From Rhodoplanes sp. (GTDB lineage: Bacteria; Pseudomonadota; Alphaproteobacteria; Rhizobiales; Xanthobacteraceae): a stretch of 64,000 nt of DNA. A program made the position numbers and the translations under genes. Below the pieces are notes generated by a model, which saw only the letters and a list, made by a program, of their open reading frames with translations, was not told the DNA's origin and searched no databases. The stretch lies in assembly GCF_013377085.1 (NCBI RefSeq), contig NZ_JACAAX010000001.1, forward strand, positions 1 through 64,000, given 5' to 3'. Shown here piece by piece: positions 46,274-54,661 of this stretch (position 1 is the first letter of the stretch; the number at the start of each line of letters is the position of its first letter).

Positions 46274-49200
46274 ATGGCCCATCGAATCGATTTCGGCGAC
46301 GCGCTCAACGGATCGTCCAGCGGCATCGGCCGTTCCGTCCGTTCGTTCGGGCAGTCCGACGGCCACGACCTGCTGGAAAGTCTCGGGCGGCGGCTCGCGG
46401 AGAGCGACGTTCTGTCCTGCGGCAGCCGTGACCCGTCGCCGCACTGGCAGCCGGGCGAGCGCCTGCATCATCTGTTCGAGGACGCCGCGGCGCGCTTCGG
46501 CCGCCACGCCGCCGTGCTGGCCGGCGACACGGCCCTCACCTATGCGGAGCTCGATCGTCGTGCCAACCAGGTGGCGCGTCACCTCGTTGCGCAGGGCGTG
46601 CGCCCGGGCGACCGCGTCGGCCTGCTGTTCGACAAGTCGATCGAGACCTATGTGGCGCTGGTCGCGGTGCTGAAGACCAACGCCGCCTATGTGCCGCTCG
46701 ATCCCGGCCTGCCGGCCGACCGCATCCGCTTCATGCTGGCCGACGCCGGCATCAAGGCGATCGTGTCGATGTCGGCGTTCGCGTCGCGGCTCGCCGAGCA
46801 GGATGCCACGGCGATCTTGCTCGACGCCGCCCGGCACGAGATCGACGTCCGTTCGCCGGCCCGCTTGACCGAGGCCGAGGTTGCCGCGACCGACGATCAG
46901 GCCTGCTACATCATCTACACCTCGGGCACCACCGGAAACCCGAAGGGCGTGCTGGTCGAGCATCCGAGCATCTGCAACTTCGTCCGCGTCGCCGCCGAGA
47001 CCTACGGGTACCGGCCGGGCGACCGCGTCTACCAGGGCATGACCATCGCGTTCGACTTCTCGATCGAGGAGACCTGGGTGCCGCTGATGGCGGGCTCGAC
47101 CCTGGTGCCCGGACGCGCCGGCGGCGGCCTGGTCGGCGAGGAACTGGCCGACTTCCTGCACGCGCAGCGCGTCACCGCGATGTGCTGCTGCCCGACGCTC
47201 TTGTCGACCATCGAGCGCGACCTGCCGCATCTGCGCCTGCTGATGGTGGGCGGCGAGGCCTGCCCGCAGAATCTGGTGATGCGCTGGAGCCGCCGCGGCC
47301 GCACCATCCTCAACACCTACGGGCCGACCGAGGCGACCGTGACGGCGACCGTGACGGAGCTTCACCCGGAGAAGCCCGTCACCATCGGCATTCCGATGCC
47401 GACCTACTCGATCGTGATCCTCGATCCGGCCGAGGCGCGCGCCATGCCGCGCGGCGAGCTCGGCGAGATCGGCATCGCCGGCATCGGCGTCGCCGCCGGC
47501 TATCTCAACCGCGAGGAGCTGACGGCCCAGAAGTTCATCCCGGACTTCCTCGGCATCGCCAACAACGCCTCCAAGCGCATCTATCGCACCGGCGACCTCG
47601 GCCGCATCAACGACTCCGGCGAAATCGAGTATCTCGGCCGCATCGACACCCAGGTGAAGATCCGCGGCTACCGCATCGAGCTGGTCGAGATCGAGTCGGT
47701 CCTGATGGAGATGCCGCAGATCGCCCAGGCCGCGGTGTCGACCTTCGAGCCGGAGCCCGGCATGCCCGAGCTGGTCGGCTACTACGCCCTCAAGCAGGGC
47801 GCCGGCGAGCTGCCGCGCAGAGAAATCCTCCAGGCGCTCAAGCGCCGGCTGCCCGCCTACATGGTGCCGGCCTATCTGGAGGAGCTGCCGGCGATCCCGA
47901 TGTCGGCGTCGAACAAGGCCGACCGCAAGAAGCTGCCGAAGCCGACCGGCTCGCGCTGCCAGGCCGCGGCGACCGGCAAGGTCGTCGCCGCCCGCACCGA
48001 CAACGAGCGGCTGCTGGTCGAGGCGATCGCCGAGATCCTGACCGTCGAGCGCGTGTCGATCGACGACCATTTCTTCGACGACCTCGGCGCCAACTCGCTG
48101 CTGATGGCGCGCTTCTGCGCTCGCATCCGCCGCAATCCCGGCATGGCGGGCGTGTCGATGCGCGACATCTACACGAACCCGACCATCGCCAAGCTCGCCG
48201 CGACCTTCGAGGCGGGCGGTGCGGCGGAGCCGGTCCCGGCGGCGCCGGAGCCGTTCCACGTCCCGTCCGACTTTTCGTATTACACCTGCGGCGCCGCCCA
48301 GCTTCTCTTTTACGGGGCCTACAGCCTGCTCGGCCTGTGGGTGTTCGACACCAGCTTCGAATGGGCCTATGCGGCGGCCGGCGATCCGGTGCAGCTCTAT
48401 CTGCGCAGCGCGTTCGCCGCGGTGGCCAGCTTCTTCGGCCTCACCGCGGTGTCGATCGTCGGCAAGTGGCTGCTGGTCGGCCGCTTCGAGGAAGAGCGCA
48501 TCCCGATCTGGAGCGCCCGCTACTTCCGCTTCTGGGCGGCCAAGACGCTGATCCGCAACGCGCCGGTGGCGCTGTTCGGCGGCCACCCGATCTACAACGT
48601 CTATCTGCGCCTGCTCGGCGCCAAGGTCGGCCGCAACGCGGTGGTCAAGTGCCGCTTCGTGCCGGTCTGCACCGACCTGATCTCGATCGGCGACGACACC
48701 ATCCTGCGCAAGGAGTCGATCGTGCTCGGCTACCGGGCGCAGTCGAACTTCATCCACACTGGCCGGGTGACGATCGGCGCCGGCGCCTTCGTCGGCGAGG
48801 CGAGCGTCCTCGACATCGACACCGCGATGGGCGACGACACCCAGCTCGGCCACGCCTCCTCGCTGCAGAGCGGCCAGCGTGTGCCGGACGGCAAGCGCTT
48901 CCACGGCTCGCCCGCCATCGAGACCACGGCCGACTATGTTCGGGTCGAGCCGCTGCCGTCGACGGCGCTGCGCCGCGGCCTCTCCGAGGTGGTGCAGTTC
49001 TCCCTGCTGTTCCTCCTCGTCGTGCCGGTCCCGATCGTCGCCATGGCGCTCTACGAGCACCACGCCGGCGCCGACACGGCCGCCGCCACCTTCTGGGGCT
49101 CGCTGCCGACCGTGCTGCTGGTGTCGCTCGCCTCCTTCTTCGGGTCGATCGTCACGGGGCTCGCGGGTGTCTATCTGGTGCCCCGGCTCGCCCGCCTGTT

Positions 49201-50473
49201 CCTGACCGAAGGCCGCACCTATTCGACCTTCGGCATCCATGCCTGGCTGCAGGGCCTCACCGAAAAATTCTCGAACTCGCTGTTCTTCAACGTGCTGTTC
49301 GGCGACTCGTCGGCCATCATCGGCTACATGCGCTTCGTCGGCTGGAACCTGAACAAGGTCGAGCAGACCGGCTCGAACATGGGCACCAACCAGAAGCACG
49401 ACAATCCGTTCATGTGCGACATCGGCTCCGGCACGATGGTCTCGGACGGCCTGTCGATGATCAATCTGGAGATGTCGGCGACGTCGTTCCGCCTGTGCAA
49501 GACCCGCATCGGCGACAACAACTATCTCGGCAACAACATCCAGTATCCGCCCGGTGGCCGCACCGGTGCCAACGTGCTGCTCGGCACCAAGGTGATGATC
49601 CCGGTCGACGGCCCGGTGCGCGAGAACTGCGGCCTGCTCGGCTCGCCGCCCTTCGAGATCCCGCGCATGGTCGAGCGTGACAAGAGCATGCTCTCCGCGA
49701 TCCCGGAGGACGAGCGGCTGCGCCGTCTCGCCGCCAAGAACCGCTACAATGCCGTCACGGCGGCGCTGTTCCTCGCCACCCGCTGGCTGCTGGTGTTCGC
49801 CTCGCTGGCCGTGTGGCAGGCCGCGCTGCTGGTCTATCCGACCTTCGGCGTGCTCGCCCTGTTCGCGGCCGGCGCCATCACCTCGGCCGGCGCCGTGCTC
49901 TACTTCACCATGATGGAGCGCGCCTCGCTCGGCTTCGGCGAGCTGAAGCCCGAGATGGTGACCATCTACGACCCCTATTTCTGGAGCCACGAGCGCCACT
50001 GGAAGCTCTCGGATTGGCCGCACGTGCAGCTCTTCGGCGGCACGCCGATCAAGAGCCTGATCCTGTGGCTGATGGGCGTGAAGGTCGGCCGCAAGGTCGT
50101 CGACCTCGGCTGCTCGATCACCGACCGCAGCCTCACCCAGGTCGGCGACTGGGCCAACCTCAACGAGGGCAGCGTCCTGCAGGCGCACTCGCTCGAGGAG
50201 GGCGTGTTCAAGTCCGACCACATCCGCATGGGCGCGGGTTGCACGCTCGGCCCGGCCGCCTTCGTCCACTACGGCGTCACGCTCGGCGACCACGTGGTGA
50301 TCGATACCGACGCGTTCCTGATGAAGGGCGAGGTGGTCGACGCCCACACGACCTGGCGCGGCAATCCGGCGAAGCTCTGGCGCCGGCACGGCACCGCCGA
50401 CGGTGCGCTCGGTGCCGCCGTCTACACGGTGCCCGAGACGGTCGAGCCCGAGTACCGCATCGCCGCGGAGTGA
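46274..50473 (+). CDS. Pls/PosA-family NRPS-like protein (A-PCP-membrane acyltransferase-like)
   Basis: This 1399-residue protein has an adenylation domain at about residues 60-560 (YIIYTSGTTGNPKG, NTYGPTEATV, YRTGDLGRINDSGEIEYLGR) with the amino-acid-binding Asp of FDFSIEE. A carrier domain follows with Ser608 in DLGANSLLMARF as the phosphopantetheine site. The remainder alternates about six membrane helices with hexapeptide, left-handed beta-helix segments (GDDTILRKESIVLG, GEASVLDIDTAMGDDTQLG, GDHVVIDTDAFLMKGEVVD). This is the layout of the epsilon-poly-lysine synthetase-related Pls/PosA family: no condensation or thioesterase domain, with peptide or amide bond formation at the membrane. 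A phosphopantetheinyl transferase follows two genes later. ATG 46274 is 8 bases after AGCAGA. Confidence 0.85.
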   Translation: MAHRIDFGDALNGSSSGIGRSVRSFGQSDGHDLLESLGRRLAESDVLSCGSRDPSPHWQPGERLHHLFEDAAARFGRHAAVLAGDTALTYAELDRRANQVARHLVAQGVRPGDRVGLLFDKSIETYVALVAVLKTNAAYVPLDPGLPADRIRFMLADAGIKAIVSMSAFASRLAEQDATAILLDAARHEIDVRSPARLTEAEVAATDDQACYIIYTSGTTGNPKGVLVEHPSICNFVRVAAETYGYRPGDRVYQGMTIAFDFSIEETWVPLMAGSTLVPGRAGGGLVGEELADFLHAQRVTAMCCCPTLLSTIERDLPHLRLLMVGGEACPQNLVMRWSRRGRTILNTYGPTEATVTATVTELHPEKPVTIGIPMPTYSIVILDPAEARAMPRGELGEIGIAGIGVAAGYLNREELTAQKFIPDFLGIANNASKRIYRTGDLGRINDSGEIEYLGRIDTQVKIRGYRIELVEIESVLMEMPQIAQAAVSTFEPEPGMPELVGYYALKQGAGELPRREILQALKRRLPAYMVPAYLEELPAIPMSASNKADRKKLPKPTGSRCQAAATGKVVAARTDNERLLVEAIAEILTVERVSIDDHFFDDLGANSLLMARFCARIRRNPGMAGVSMRDIYTNPTIAKLAATFEAGGAAEPVPAAPEPFHVPSDFSYYTCGAAQLLFYGAYSLLGLWVFDTSFEWAYAAAGDPVQLYLRSAFAAVASFFGLTAVSIVGKWLLVGRFEEERIPIWSARYFRFWAAKTLIRNAPVALFGGHPIYNVYLRLLGAKVGRNAVVKCRFVPVCTDLISIGDDTILRKESIVLGYRAQSNFIHTGRVTIGAGAFVGEASVLDIDTAMGDDTQLGHASSLQSGQRVPDGKRFHGSPAIETTADYVRVEPLPSTALRRGLSEVVQFSLLFLLVVPVPIVAMALYEHHAGADTAAATFWGSLPTVLLVSLASFFGSIVTGLAGVYLVPRLARLFLTEGRTYSTFGIHAWLQGLTEKFSNSLFFNVLFGDSSAIIGYMRFVGWNLNKVEQTGSNMGTNQKHDNPFMCDIGSGTMVSDGLSMINLEMSATSFRLCKTRIGDNNYLGNNIQYPPGGRTGANVLLGTKVMIPVDGPVRENCGLLGSPPFEIPRMVERDKSMLSAIPEDERLRRLAAKNRYNAVTAALFLATRWLLVFASLAVWQAALLVYPTFGVLALFAAGAITSAGAVLYFTMMERASLGFGELKPEMVTIYDPYFWSHERHWKLSDWPHVQLFGGTPIKSLILWLMGVKVGRKVVDLGCSITDRSLTQVGDWANLNEGSVLQAHSLEEGVFKSDHIRMGAGCTLGPAAFVHYGVTLGDHVVIDTDAFLMKGEVVDAHTTWRGNPAKLWRRHGTADGALGAAVYTVPETVEPEYRIAAE

Positions 50474-50477
50474 CAGC

Positions 50478-50972
50478 GTGGCTCGTGCCCTGACGAACGA
50501 CGTCGCAGCCGCCACTCTCGCCGAGGTGCGGCTCGCCGACGTGACGGCGGACAACTGGCGCGACGTGGCCGCGCTCGAGCTCGAGGCCGACCAGCGCGAT
50601 CTCGTCGCCGGCAACCTGTACTCGATCGCCGAGTCGAAATTCGATCCACTGGCGCGGCCGCGCGCCATCTATGCCGGAGCCAATCTGGTCGGCTTCCTGA
50701 TGTACGACGCCGACGGTGAGGGCGGCCGCCGCGCCGTCATCTACCGTTTCATGATCGATCGGCGCTGCCAGGGCCGCGGCTATGGCCGCGCCGCGCTCCA
50801 GCGGGCGCTCGATGAAATCCGCACGCTGCCGGGCATCGCCACCGTTTCGATCTGCTATGACCCGAGCAACCCGGCGAAACGCCTCTATGCGAGCGTCGGC
50901 TTCGTCGAGATCGGCTGCGACGAGGACGGCGAGGTCATCGCCGAGGTGCCGGTCGGGACGCTGTCCACGTGA
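50478..50972 (+). CDS. GNAT acetyltransferase, spermine/spermidine (BltD)-like
   Basis: This 164-residue protein has the acetyl-CoA loop RCQGRGYGRAALQ near residue 95 and an N-terminal half (DQRDLVAGNLYSIAESKF... GFLMYD) resembling BltD-type polyamine acetyltransferases. It starts at GTG 50478, 4 bases past the NRPS-like stop. Expected reaction: N-acetylation of a polyamine or similar amine. The deacetylase-like protein two genes on could reverse it. Confidence 0.75.
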   Translation: MARALTNDVAAATLAEVRLADVTADNWRDVAALELEADQRDLVAGNLYSIAESKFDPLARPRAIYAGANLVGFLMYDADGEGGRRAVIYRFMIDRRCQGRGYGRAALQRALDEIRTLPGIATVSICYDPSNPAKRLYASVGFVEIGCDEDGEVIAEVPVGTLST

Positions 50973-50988
50973 GGCCAGCCGAAGGCTA

Positions 50989-51639
50989 ATGTCCACCCGC
51001 ACGGATCCGGCCCTGCAGCAGGCGCTCGACGCTTTGGCGCCTTGTATTTCCATCGGCCATCGCCTGATCGCGCCGGGCGACGAGGCGGCGCTCACCGACG
51101 ACGAGGCCCGCTCGATCGCCACGACCGTGCTGGCCGTGCGGCGGGCGAGCGGCTCGGCCCGGCTGGTCGTGCGCGACCTCTTGGCACGGCTCGGCCATCC
51201 CGGCTGCGCGGTCCTCAAGACCGCGTCGGGTGCGCCGGCCTGGCCGGCCGGCATTGTCGGCTCGCTTGCCCATGACGACCAGGTCGCGGTCGCCGCCGTG
51301 GCGCGGCGCGGCGACGTCGCGGCGCTCGGCATCGACGTCGAGCCGGCCGAGCCGCTGCCGGACGACGTGCTCGATCTCGTCGCGACCGAGCCGGAGCGAC
51401 CGGGCCTCGCGGGCGATCCCATCGCCGGCCGACTCCTGTTCGTGGCCAAGGAGGCCGTCTACAAGGCCGTCTATCCGCTCGACGGGGTCATTCTCGATTT
51501 TCACGACATCACGGTCGATCTCGCCGGCCGCGAGGCGGTCGTCCACAACGGGCGCGTCCTCGACCTGCGCATCTGTCGCGTGCCACGTCTCGTTGTGCTG
51601 GCCTTGGCACGTCCCGATCCACGCGAGTCGAGTCCATGA
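50989..51639 (+). CDS. 4'-phosphopantetheinyl transferase (EntD/Sfp-like)
   Basis: This 216-residue protein has the signatures GIDVEP and FVAKEAVYKA of group II phosphopantetheinyl transferases (Asp and Glu bind Mg). It would activate Ser608 of the neighbouring NRPS-like protein. It ends in an ATGA overlap with the next gene, which supports a four-gene operon. Confidence 0.85.
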   Translation: MSTRTDPALQQALDALAPCISIGHRLIAPGDEAALTDDEARSIATTVLAVRRASGSARLVVRDLLARLGHPGCAVLKTASGAPAWPAGIVGSLAHDDQVAVAAVARRGDVAALGIDVEPAEPLPDDVLDLVATEPERPGLAGDPIAGRLLFVAKEAVYKAVYPLDGVILDFHDITVDLAGREAVVHNGRVLDLRICRVPRLVVLALARPDPRESSP

Positions 51640-52667
51640 TCACGGTCTACAGCGACGATCACGTCCTTCATGACGGCAAGGCCGAGCTGCACGACGGAAA
51701 GCTGGTCGAGAGCTTCGAGATGCCGCGCCGCGCCGCGCTGGTGCTGGCGCGAGTCCGCGAGGTCGGGCTCGGCCCGGTGGTGCCGCCCGACGCGCTCGGG
51801 CTCGACCCGGTGCGCCGCGTGCACGCCGACGACTTCGTCGATTTCCTCGGCGAAGCCTGGGACGCCTGGGTGGCCGAGCACGGCGAATACGACGCGCTGC
51901 CCTTCACCTGGCTCGCCCCCGGCATGCGCCGCATCAGGCCCGAGCACATCGACGGCCAACTCGGCTACTACGCATTCGATGCCGGCACGCCGATCACGGC
52001 CGGCACGTTTCGGGCAGCCACCGCGTCCGCCGCCGTGGCGGCGACCGGCGCCCGCCTGATCGCCGAGGGCGAGCGTGTCGCCTTCGCGCTGTGCCGCCCG
52101 CCCGGCCATCATGCGGGCCGCGCCTTCTATGGCGGCTACTGCTTCTTCAACAATGCCGCGGTCGCCGCGCAGGCGCTGCGCGACCGTGGCGCTGCACGCG
52201 TCGCCGTGCTCGACATCGACTATCATCACGGCAACGGCACCCAGGACATCTTCTACGACCGCGGCGACGTGCTGTTCGTGTCGCTGCATGCCGACCCGCT
52301 GCACGAATATCCTTACTTCCTCGGCCACGCCGACGAGACCGGCATGGGCGCGGGCGAGGGGGCGACCGCCAATTATCCGCTGCCCTTCGGCACCGGCTTC
52401 GCAGCGTGGGCGGAGGAGCTCGATCATGCGCTTCGGCGCGTCGCCGATTTCGGGGCCGAGGCGCTGGTCGTTTCGCTCGGGGTCGACACCTTCAAGGGCG
52501 ACCCGATCTCGCGCTTCACGCTCGACAGTCCCGACTTCGTCGCGATCGGCCAAAAGCTGGCCGGACTGCGCCTGCCCACCCTGATCGTCATGGAGGGCGG
52601 CTATGCCGTCGAGGCGATCGGCCTCAACGCCGTCAACGTGCTGCAAGGCTTCGAGGCGACGCTCTGA
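51636..52667 (+). CDS. Class II histone-deacetylase-family amidohydrolase (acetylpolyamine amidohydrolase-like)
   Basis: This 343-residue zinc amidohydrolase has RPPGHHAG (catalytic histidine pair), GYCFFNNAA, DIDYHHGNGTQD (zinc ligands Asp and His) and SLGVDTFKGDPISRF (second zinc Asp). The last motif is typical of bacterial acetylpolyamine amidohydrolases. Coupled by ATGA to the phosphopantetheinyl transferase gene, it would remove acetyl groups from an amine in the same pathway as the GNAT protein. Confidence 0.85.
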   Translation: MITVYSDDHVLHDGKAELHDGKLVESFEMPRRAALVLARVREVGLGPVVPPDALGLDPVRRVHADDFVDFLGEAWDAWVAEHGEYDALPFTWLAPGMRRIRPEHIDGQLGYYAFDAGTPITAGTFRAATASAAVAATGARLIAEGERVAFALCRPPGHHAGRAFYGGYCFFNNAAVAAQALRDRGAARVAVLDIDYHHGNGTQDIFYDRGDVLFVSLHADPLHEYPYFLGHADETGMGAGEGATANYPLPFGTGFAAWAEELDHALRRVADFGAEALVVSLGVDTFKGDPISRFTLDSPDFVAIGQKLAGLRLPTLIVMEGGYAVEAIGLNAVNVLQGFEATL

Positions 52668-52727
52668 CGCCCAGGCCCGCCCGCGTCGGCGATTGCGTCG
52701 CGGCTCCGATCCGGCGAGAATGATGCA

Positions 52728-53312
52728 ATGCAGGATGGGGTGGTCTCAGTCGCAGTGGTCGATGCTGATCGGGCGCGCGCGGCAATCATCGAGGAGGGAT
52801 TGCGCGCCGCCGGGATTCCGCGGGTCGCGATCGTTCCCGACTCGCCGGACCTGCTCGACCGGCTGGTCGCGCTCGCCCCCGACGTGGTGGTGATCGCGCT
52901 CGACAGCCCCAGCCGCGACGTGCTCGAGCAGATGTTCAAGGTATCGCGGGTGGTCGAGCGCCCGGTCGCCGTGTTCGTCGACCGCTCCGACACCGCCACC
53001 ATGCAGGCCGCGATCGACGCCGGCGTCTCGGCCTATGTGGTCGACGGGCTCAAGCCCGAACGGGTGCGCGCCATCGTCGACATGGCGGTGATGCGCTTCA
53101 ACGCCTACAGCCGCATGCGGCGCGAGCTGGACGAGGCCAAGACCGCGCTCGCCGACCGCAGGACCATCGACAAGGCGAAGGGCCTGCTGATGACCCGCAA
53201 GGGCCTGAGCGAGGCCGATGCCTACGCGTTGCTGCGCCGGACCGCGATGAACGAGAAGAAGCGCCTGGTGGAGATCGCGCAGGCGATCATCACGGCCGCG
53301 GAGCTGTTCTGA
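52728..53312 (+). CDS. nasT: ANTAR-domain response regulator NasT (RNA-binding antiterminator)
   Basis: This 194-residue protein has a receiver-like domain (about residues 8-115; PDVVVIALDSPS marks the phospho-acceptor region) and a C-terminal ANTAR domain (LADRRTIDKAKGLLMTRKGLSEADAY, split, residues 140-170). NasT binds paired hexaloop hairpins in leader RNA and prevents termination when nitrate releases it from NasS. The next gene starts at the A of its stop region (TGATG), giving the usual nasT-nasS pair. Confidence 0.87.
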   Translation: MQDGVVSVAVVDADRARAAIIEEGLRAAGIPRVAIVPDSPDLLDRLVALAPDVVVIALDSPSRDVLEQMFKVSRVVERPVAVFVDRSDTATMQAAIDAGVSAYVVDGLKPERVRAIVDMAVMRFNAYSRMRRELDEAKTALADRRTIDKAKGLLMTRKGLSEADAYALLRRTAMNEKKRLVEIAQAIITAAELF

Positions 53313-54346
53313 TGACGCGCCTGACCGCCGGATACGTGCCGCTGACCGATGCCGCCGTGCTGATCGCCGCGGCCGAGCGCGGCTTTGCGGAGGCGCAAGG
53401 GCTCGACCTCGTGCTGGTGCGCGAGACCTCCTGGGCGAACATCCGCGACAAGCTGGTGTTCGGTCATTTCGACGCCGCCCACATGCTGGCGCCGCTGGCC
53501 GTCGCGACCACGCTCGGCCTCGGCCATGTGGCGCTGCCGCTCGCCGCGCCCGTCGTGCTCAATCTCGGCGGCAACGCCGTCACGGTGTCGCGGCCGCTCG
53601 CCGACGCCTTGGCGGAGCATGGCGGCCTCGGCGGCGGGTTCGCGGCGGCCGCCGAGGCGCTCGGCGAGATCGCCCGCGCGCGCAGCGTGGAAGAGCCGCT
53701 CACGCTCGCCACCACGTTTCCGTTCTCCACCCACACCTATCTCTTGCACCGGCTGCTCGGCGCCGGCGGGCTCGATCCCGAGCACGACGTTCGCATCATC
53801 GTGGTGCCGCCGCCCTTCATGGTCGACGCACTGCGGCGCGGCCATGTCGACGGCTTCTGCGTCGGCAGCCCGTGGAACAGCGTTGCCGTCGACGACGGCG
53901 TCGGTACCATCCTGCTGCTCGGCAACCAGATCGTTCGGCTCGCGCCCGAGAAGGTCTTGGCCGTGCCGGCCGAGCGGGCCGATGACGCCGATATGGCGGC
54001 ACTGATCCGCGCACTGGCCGCGGCGGCGGCATGGTGCGCCGTGCCGGAGAACCACGCCGACCTCGCCGCGCTGCTGGGCGAGCCGCGCCATCTCGATCTC
54101 CCGGCCGCGCTGGTGCAGCGGACGCTCGACGGCGCCCTGGTGGTGGACAGCGCCGGCGAAAAGCGTGTCGATCCCGAGTTCCTGGTGCTCGACGCCAGCC
54201 GCCCCGAGCCGACGCAGGCCGATTGGCTGTTCGACGCGATGCGCGCCGCCGGCCATGTGCCGGAGTCTTCGCGCGATGCGGTGCGGGCCGTCTACCGCAG
54301 CGATCTGTTCGATGCGGCGATGGCCGGGACGCCGGTCACGCGCTGA
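53312..54346 (+). CDS. nasS: NasS-like cytoplasmic nitrate/nitrite sensor (NrtA/CmpA family without signal peptide)
   Basis: This 344-residue protein starts GYVPLTDAAVLIAAAERGFA and continues with WANIRDKLVFGHFDAAHMLAP. These are the NrtA/CmpA/NasS nitrate-binding signatures, followed by GFCVGSPWNSVAVDDG. There is no signal peptide, unlike the NrtA at 54.7 kb, so it should stay in the cytoplasm and sequester NasT until nitrate or nitrite binds. Confidence 0.87.
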   Translation: MTRLTAGYVPLTDAAVLIAAAERGFAEAQGLDLVLVRETSWANIRDKLVFGHFDAAHMLAPLAVATTLGLGHVALPLAAPVVLNLGGNAVTVSRPLADALAEHGGLGGGFAAAAEALGEIARARSVEEPLTLATTFPFSTHTYLLHRLLGAGGLDPEHDVRIIVVPPPFMVDALRRGHVDGFCVGSPWNSVAVDDGVGTILLLGNQIVRLAPEKVLAVPAERADDADMAALIRALAAAAAWCAVPENHADLAALLGEPRHLDLPAALVQRTLDGALVVDSAGEKRVDPEFLVLDASRPEPTQADWLFDAMRAAGHVPESSRDAVRAVYRSDLFDAAMAGTPVTR

Positions 54347-54489
54347 TTCCTCTGCTCAGCATTTGGTCAGGTGCTCTCGCCGCGTGCTCTTCACAGGCGC
54401 ATGAACGGTCACGGCGCGGCGTTCGACTTTGGTCGCAGATCCCTTCCTAGCTCCCGGGAACTAATTGATTTTCCGCAACGCGGCATGGT

Positions 54490-54513
54490 TGGCACGCCAC
54501 TTGTATAACAAGT
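54490..54513 (+). promoter_or_regulatory. Sigma-54-like promoter overlapping a palindrome
   Basis: TGGCACGCCACTTGTA at 54490-54505 fits the -24/-12 consensus TGGCAC-N5-TTGCA with one change (GC to GT at -12). It overlaps the perfect palindrome ACTTGT-ATA-ACAAGT at 54499-54513. The 315-base gap 54347-54661 has no gene. Transcription from here would produce the nrtA leader. Confidence 0.45.
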
Positions 54514-54514
54514 C

Positions 54515-54611
54515 TCGGCGGCCACCGCCGACGCTGACGGTGGTCGACCCGTAATCGCAGCAACGCCGCTGCTTCGAGCTGTCGTTACGCGCCTGGATCT
54601 CCGGGGCGCGT
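54515..54611 (+). promoter_or_regulatory. Candidate NasT-responsive leader RNA of the nrt-nas operon
   Basis: The leader upstream of nrtA contains several stems. TCGGCGG/CCGCCGA (54515-54531) competes with CCACCG/CGGTGG (54522-54543). GCAGC/GCTGC (54557-54572) closes the hexaloop AACGCC, which has A at position 1 and G at 4 as in ANTAR target hairpins. ACGCGCC/GGCGCGT (54587-54611) is a strong later stem, with a T-rich run at 54641-54650. This arrangement suits NasT antitermination. The first of the two expected hexaloops is not clear. Confidence 0.5.
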
Positions 54612-54661
54612 CGTGTCGGTTCGAAGCGGCGGCGTTTCTTTTTGCCGTGCGAGGAGACAGC

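Noticed and set aside
46157-50668. 1503-codon open frame on the minus strand opposite the NRPS-like gene
   Set aside because: It mirrors the codon pattern of the plus-strand gene, is rich in Arg/Asp/His/Ala without any domain, and exists only because third positions are mostly G or C.
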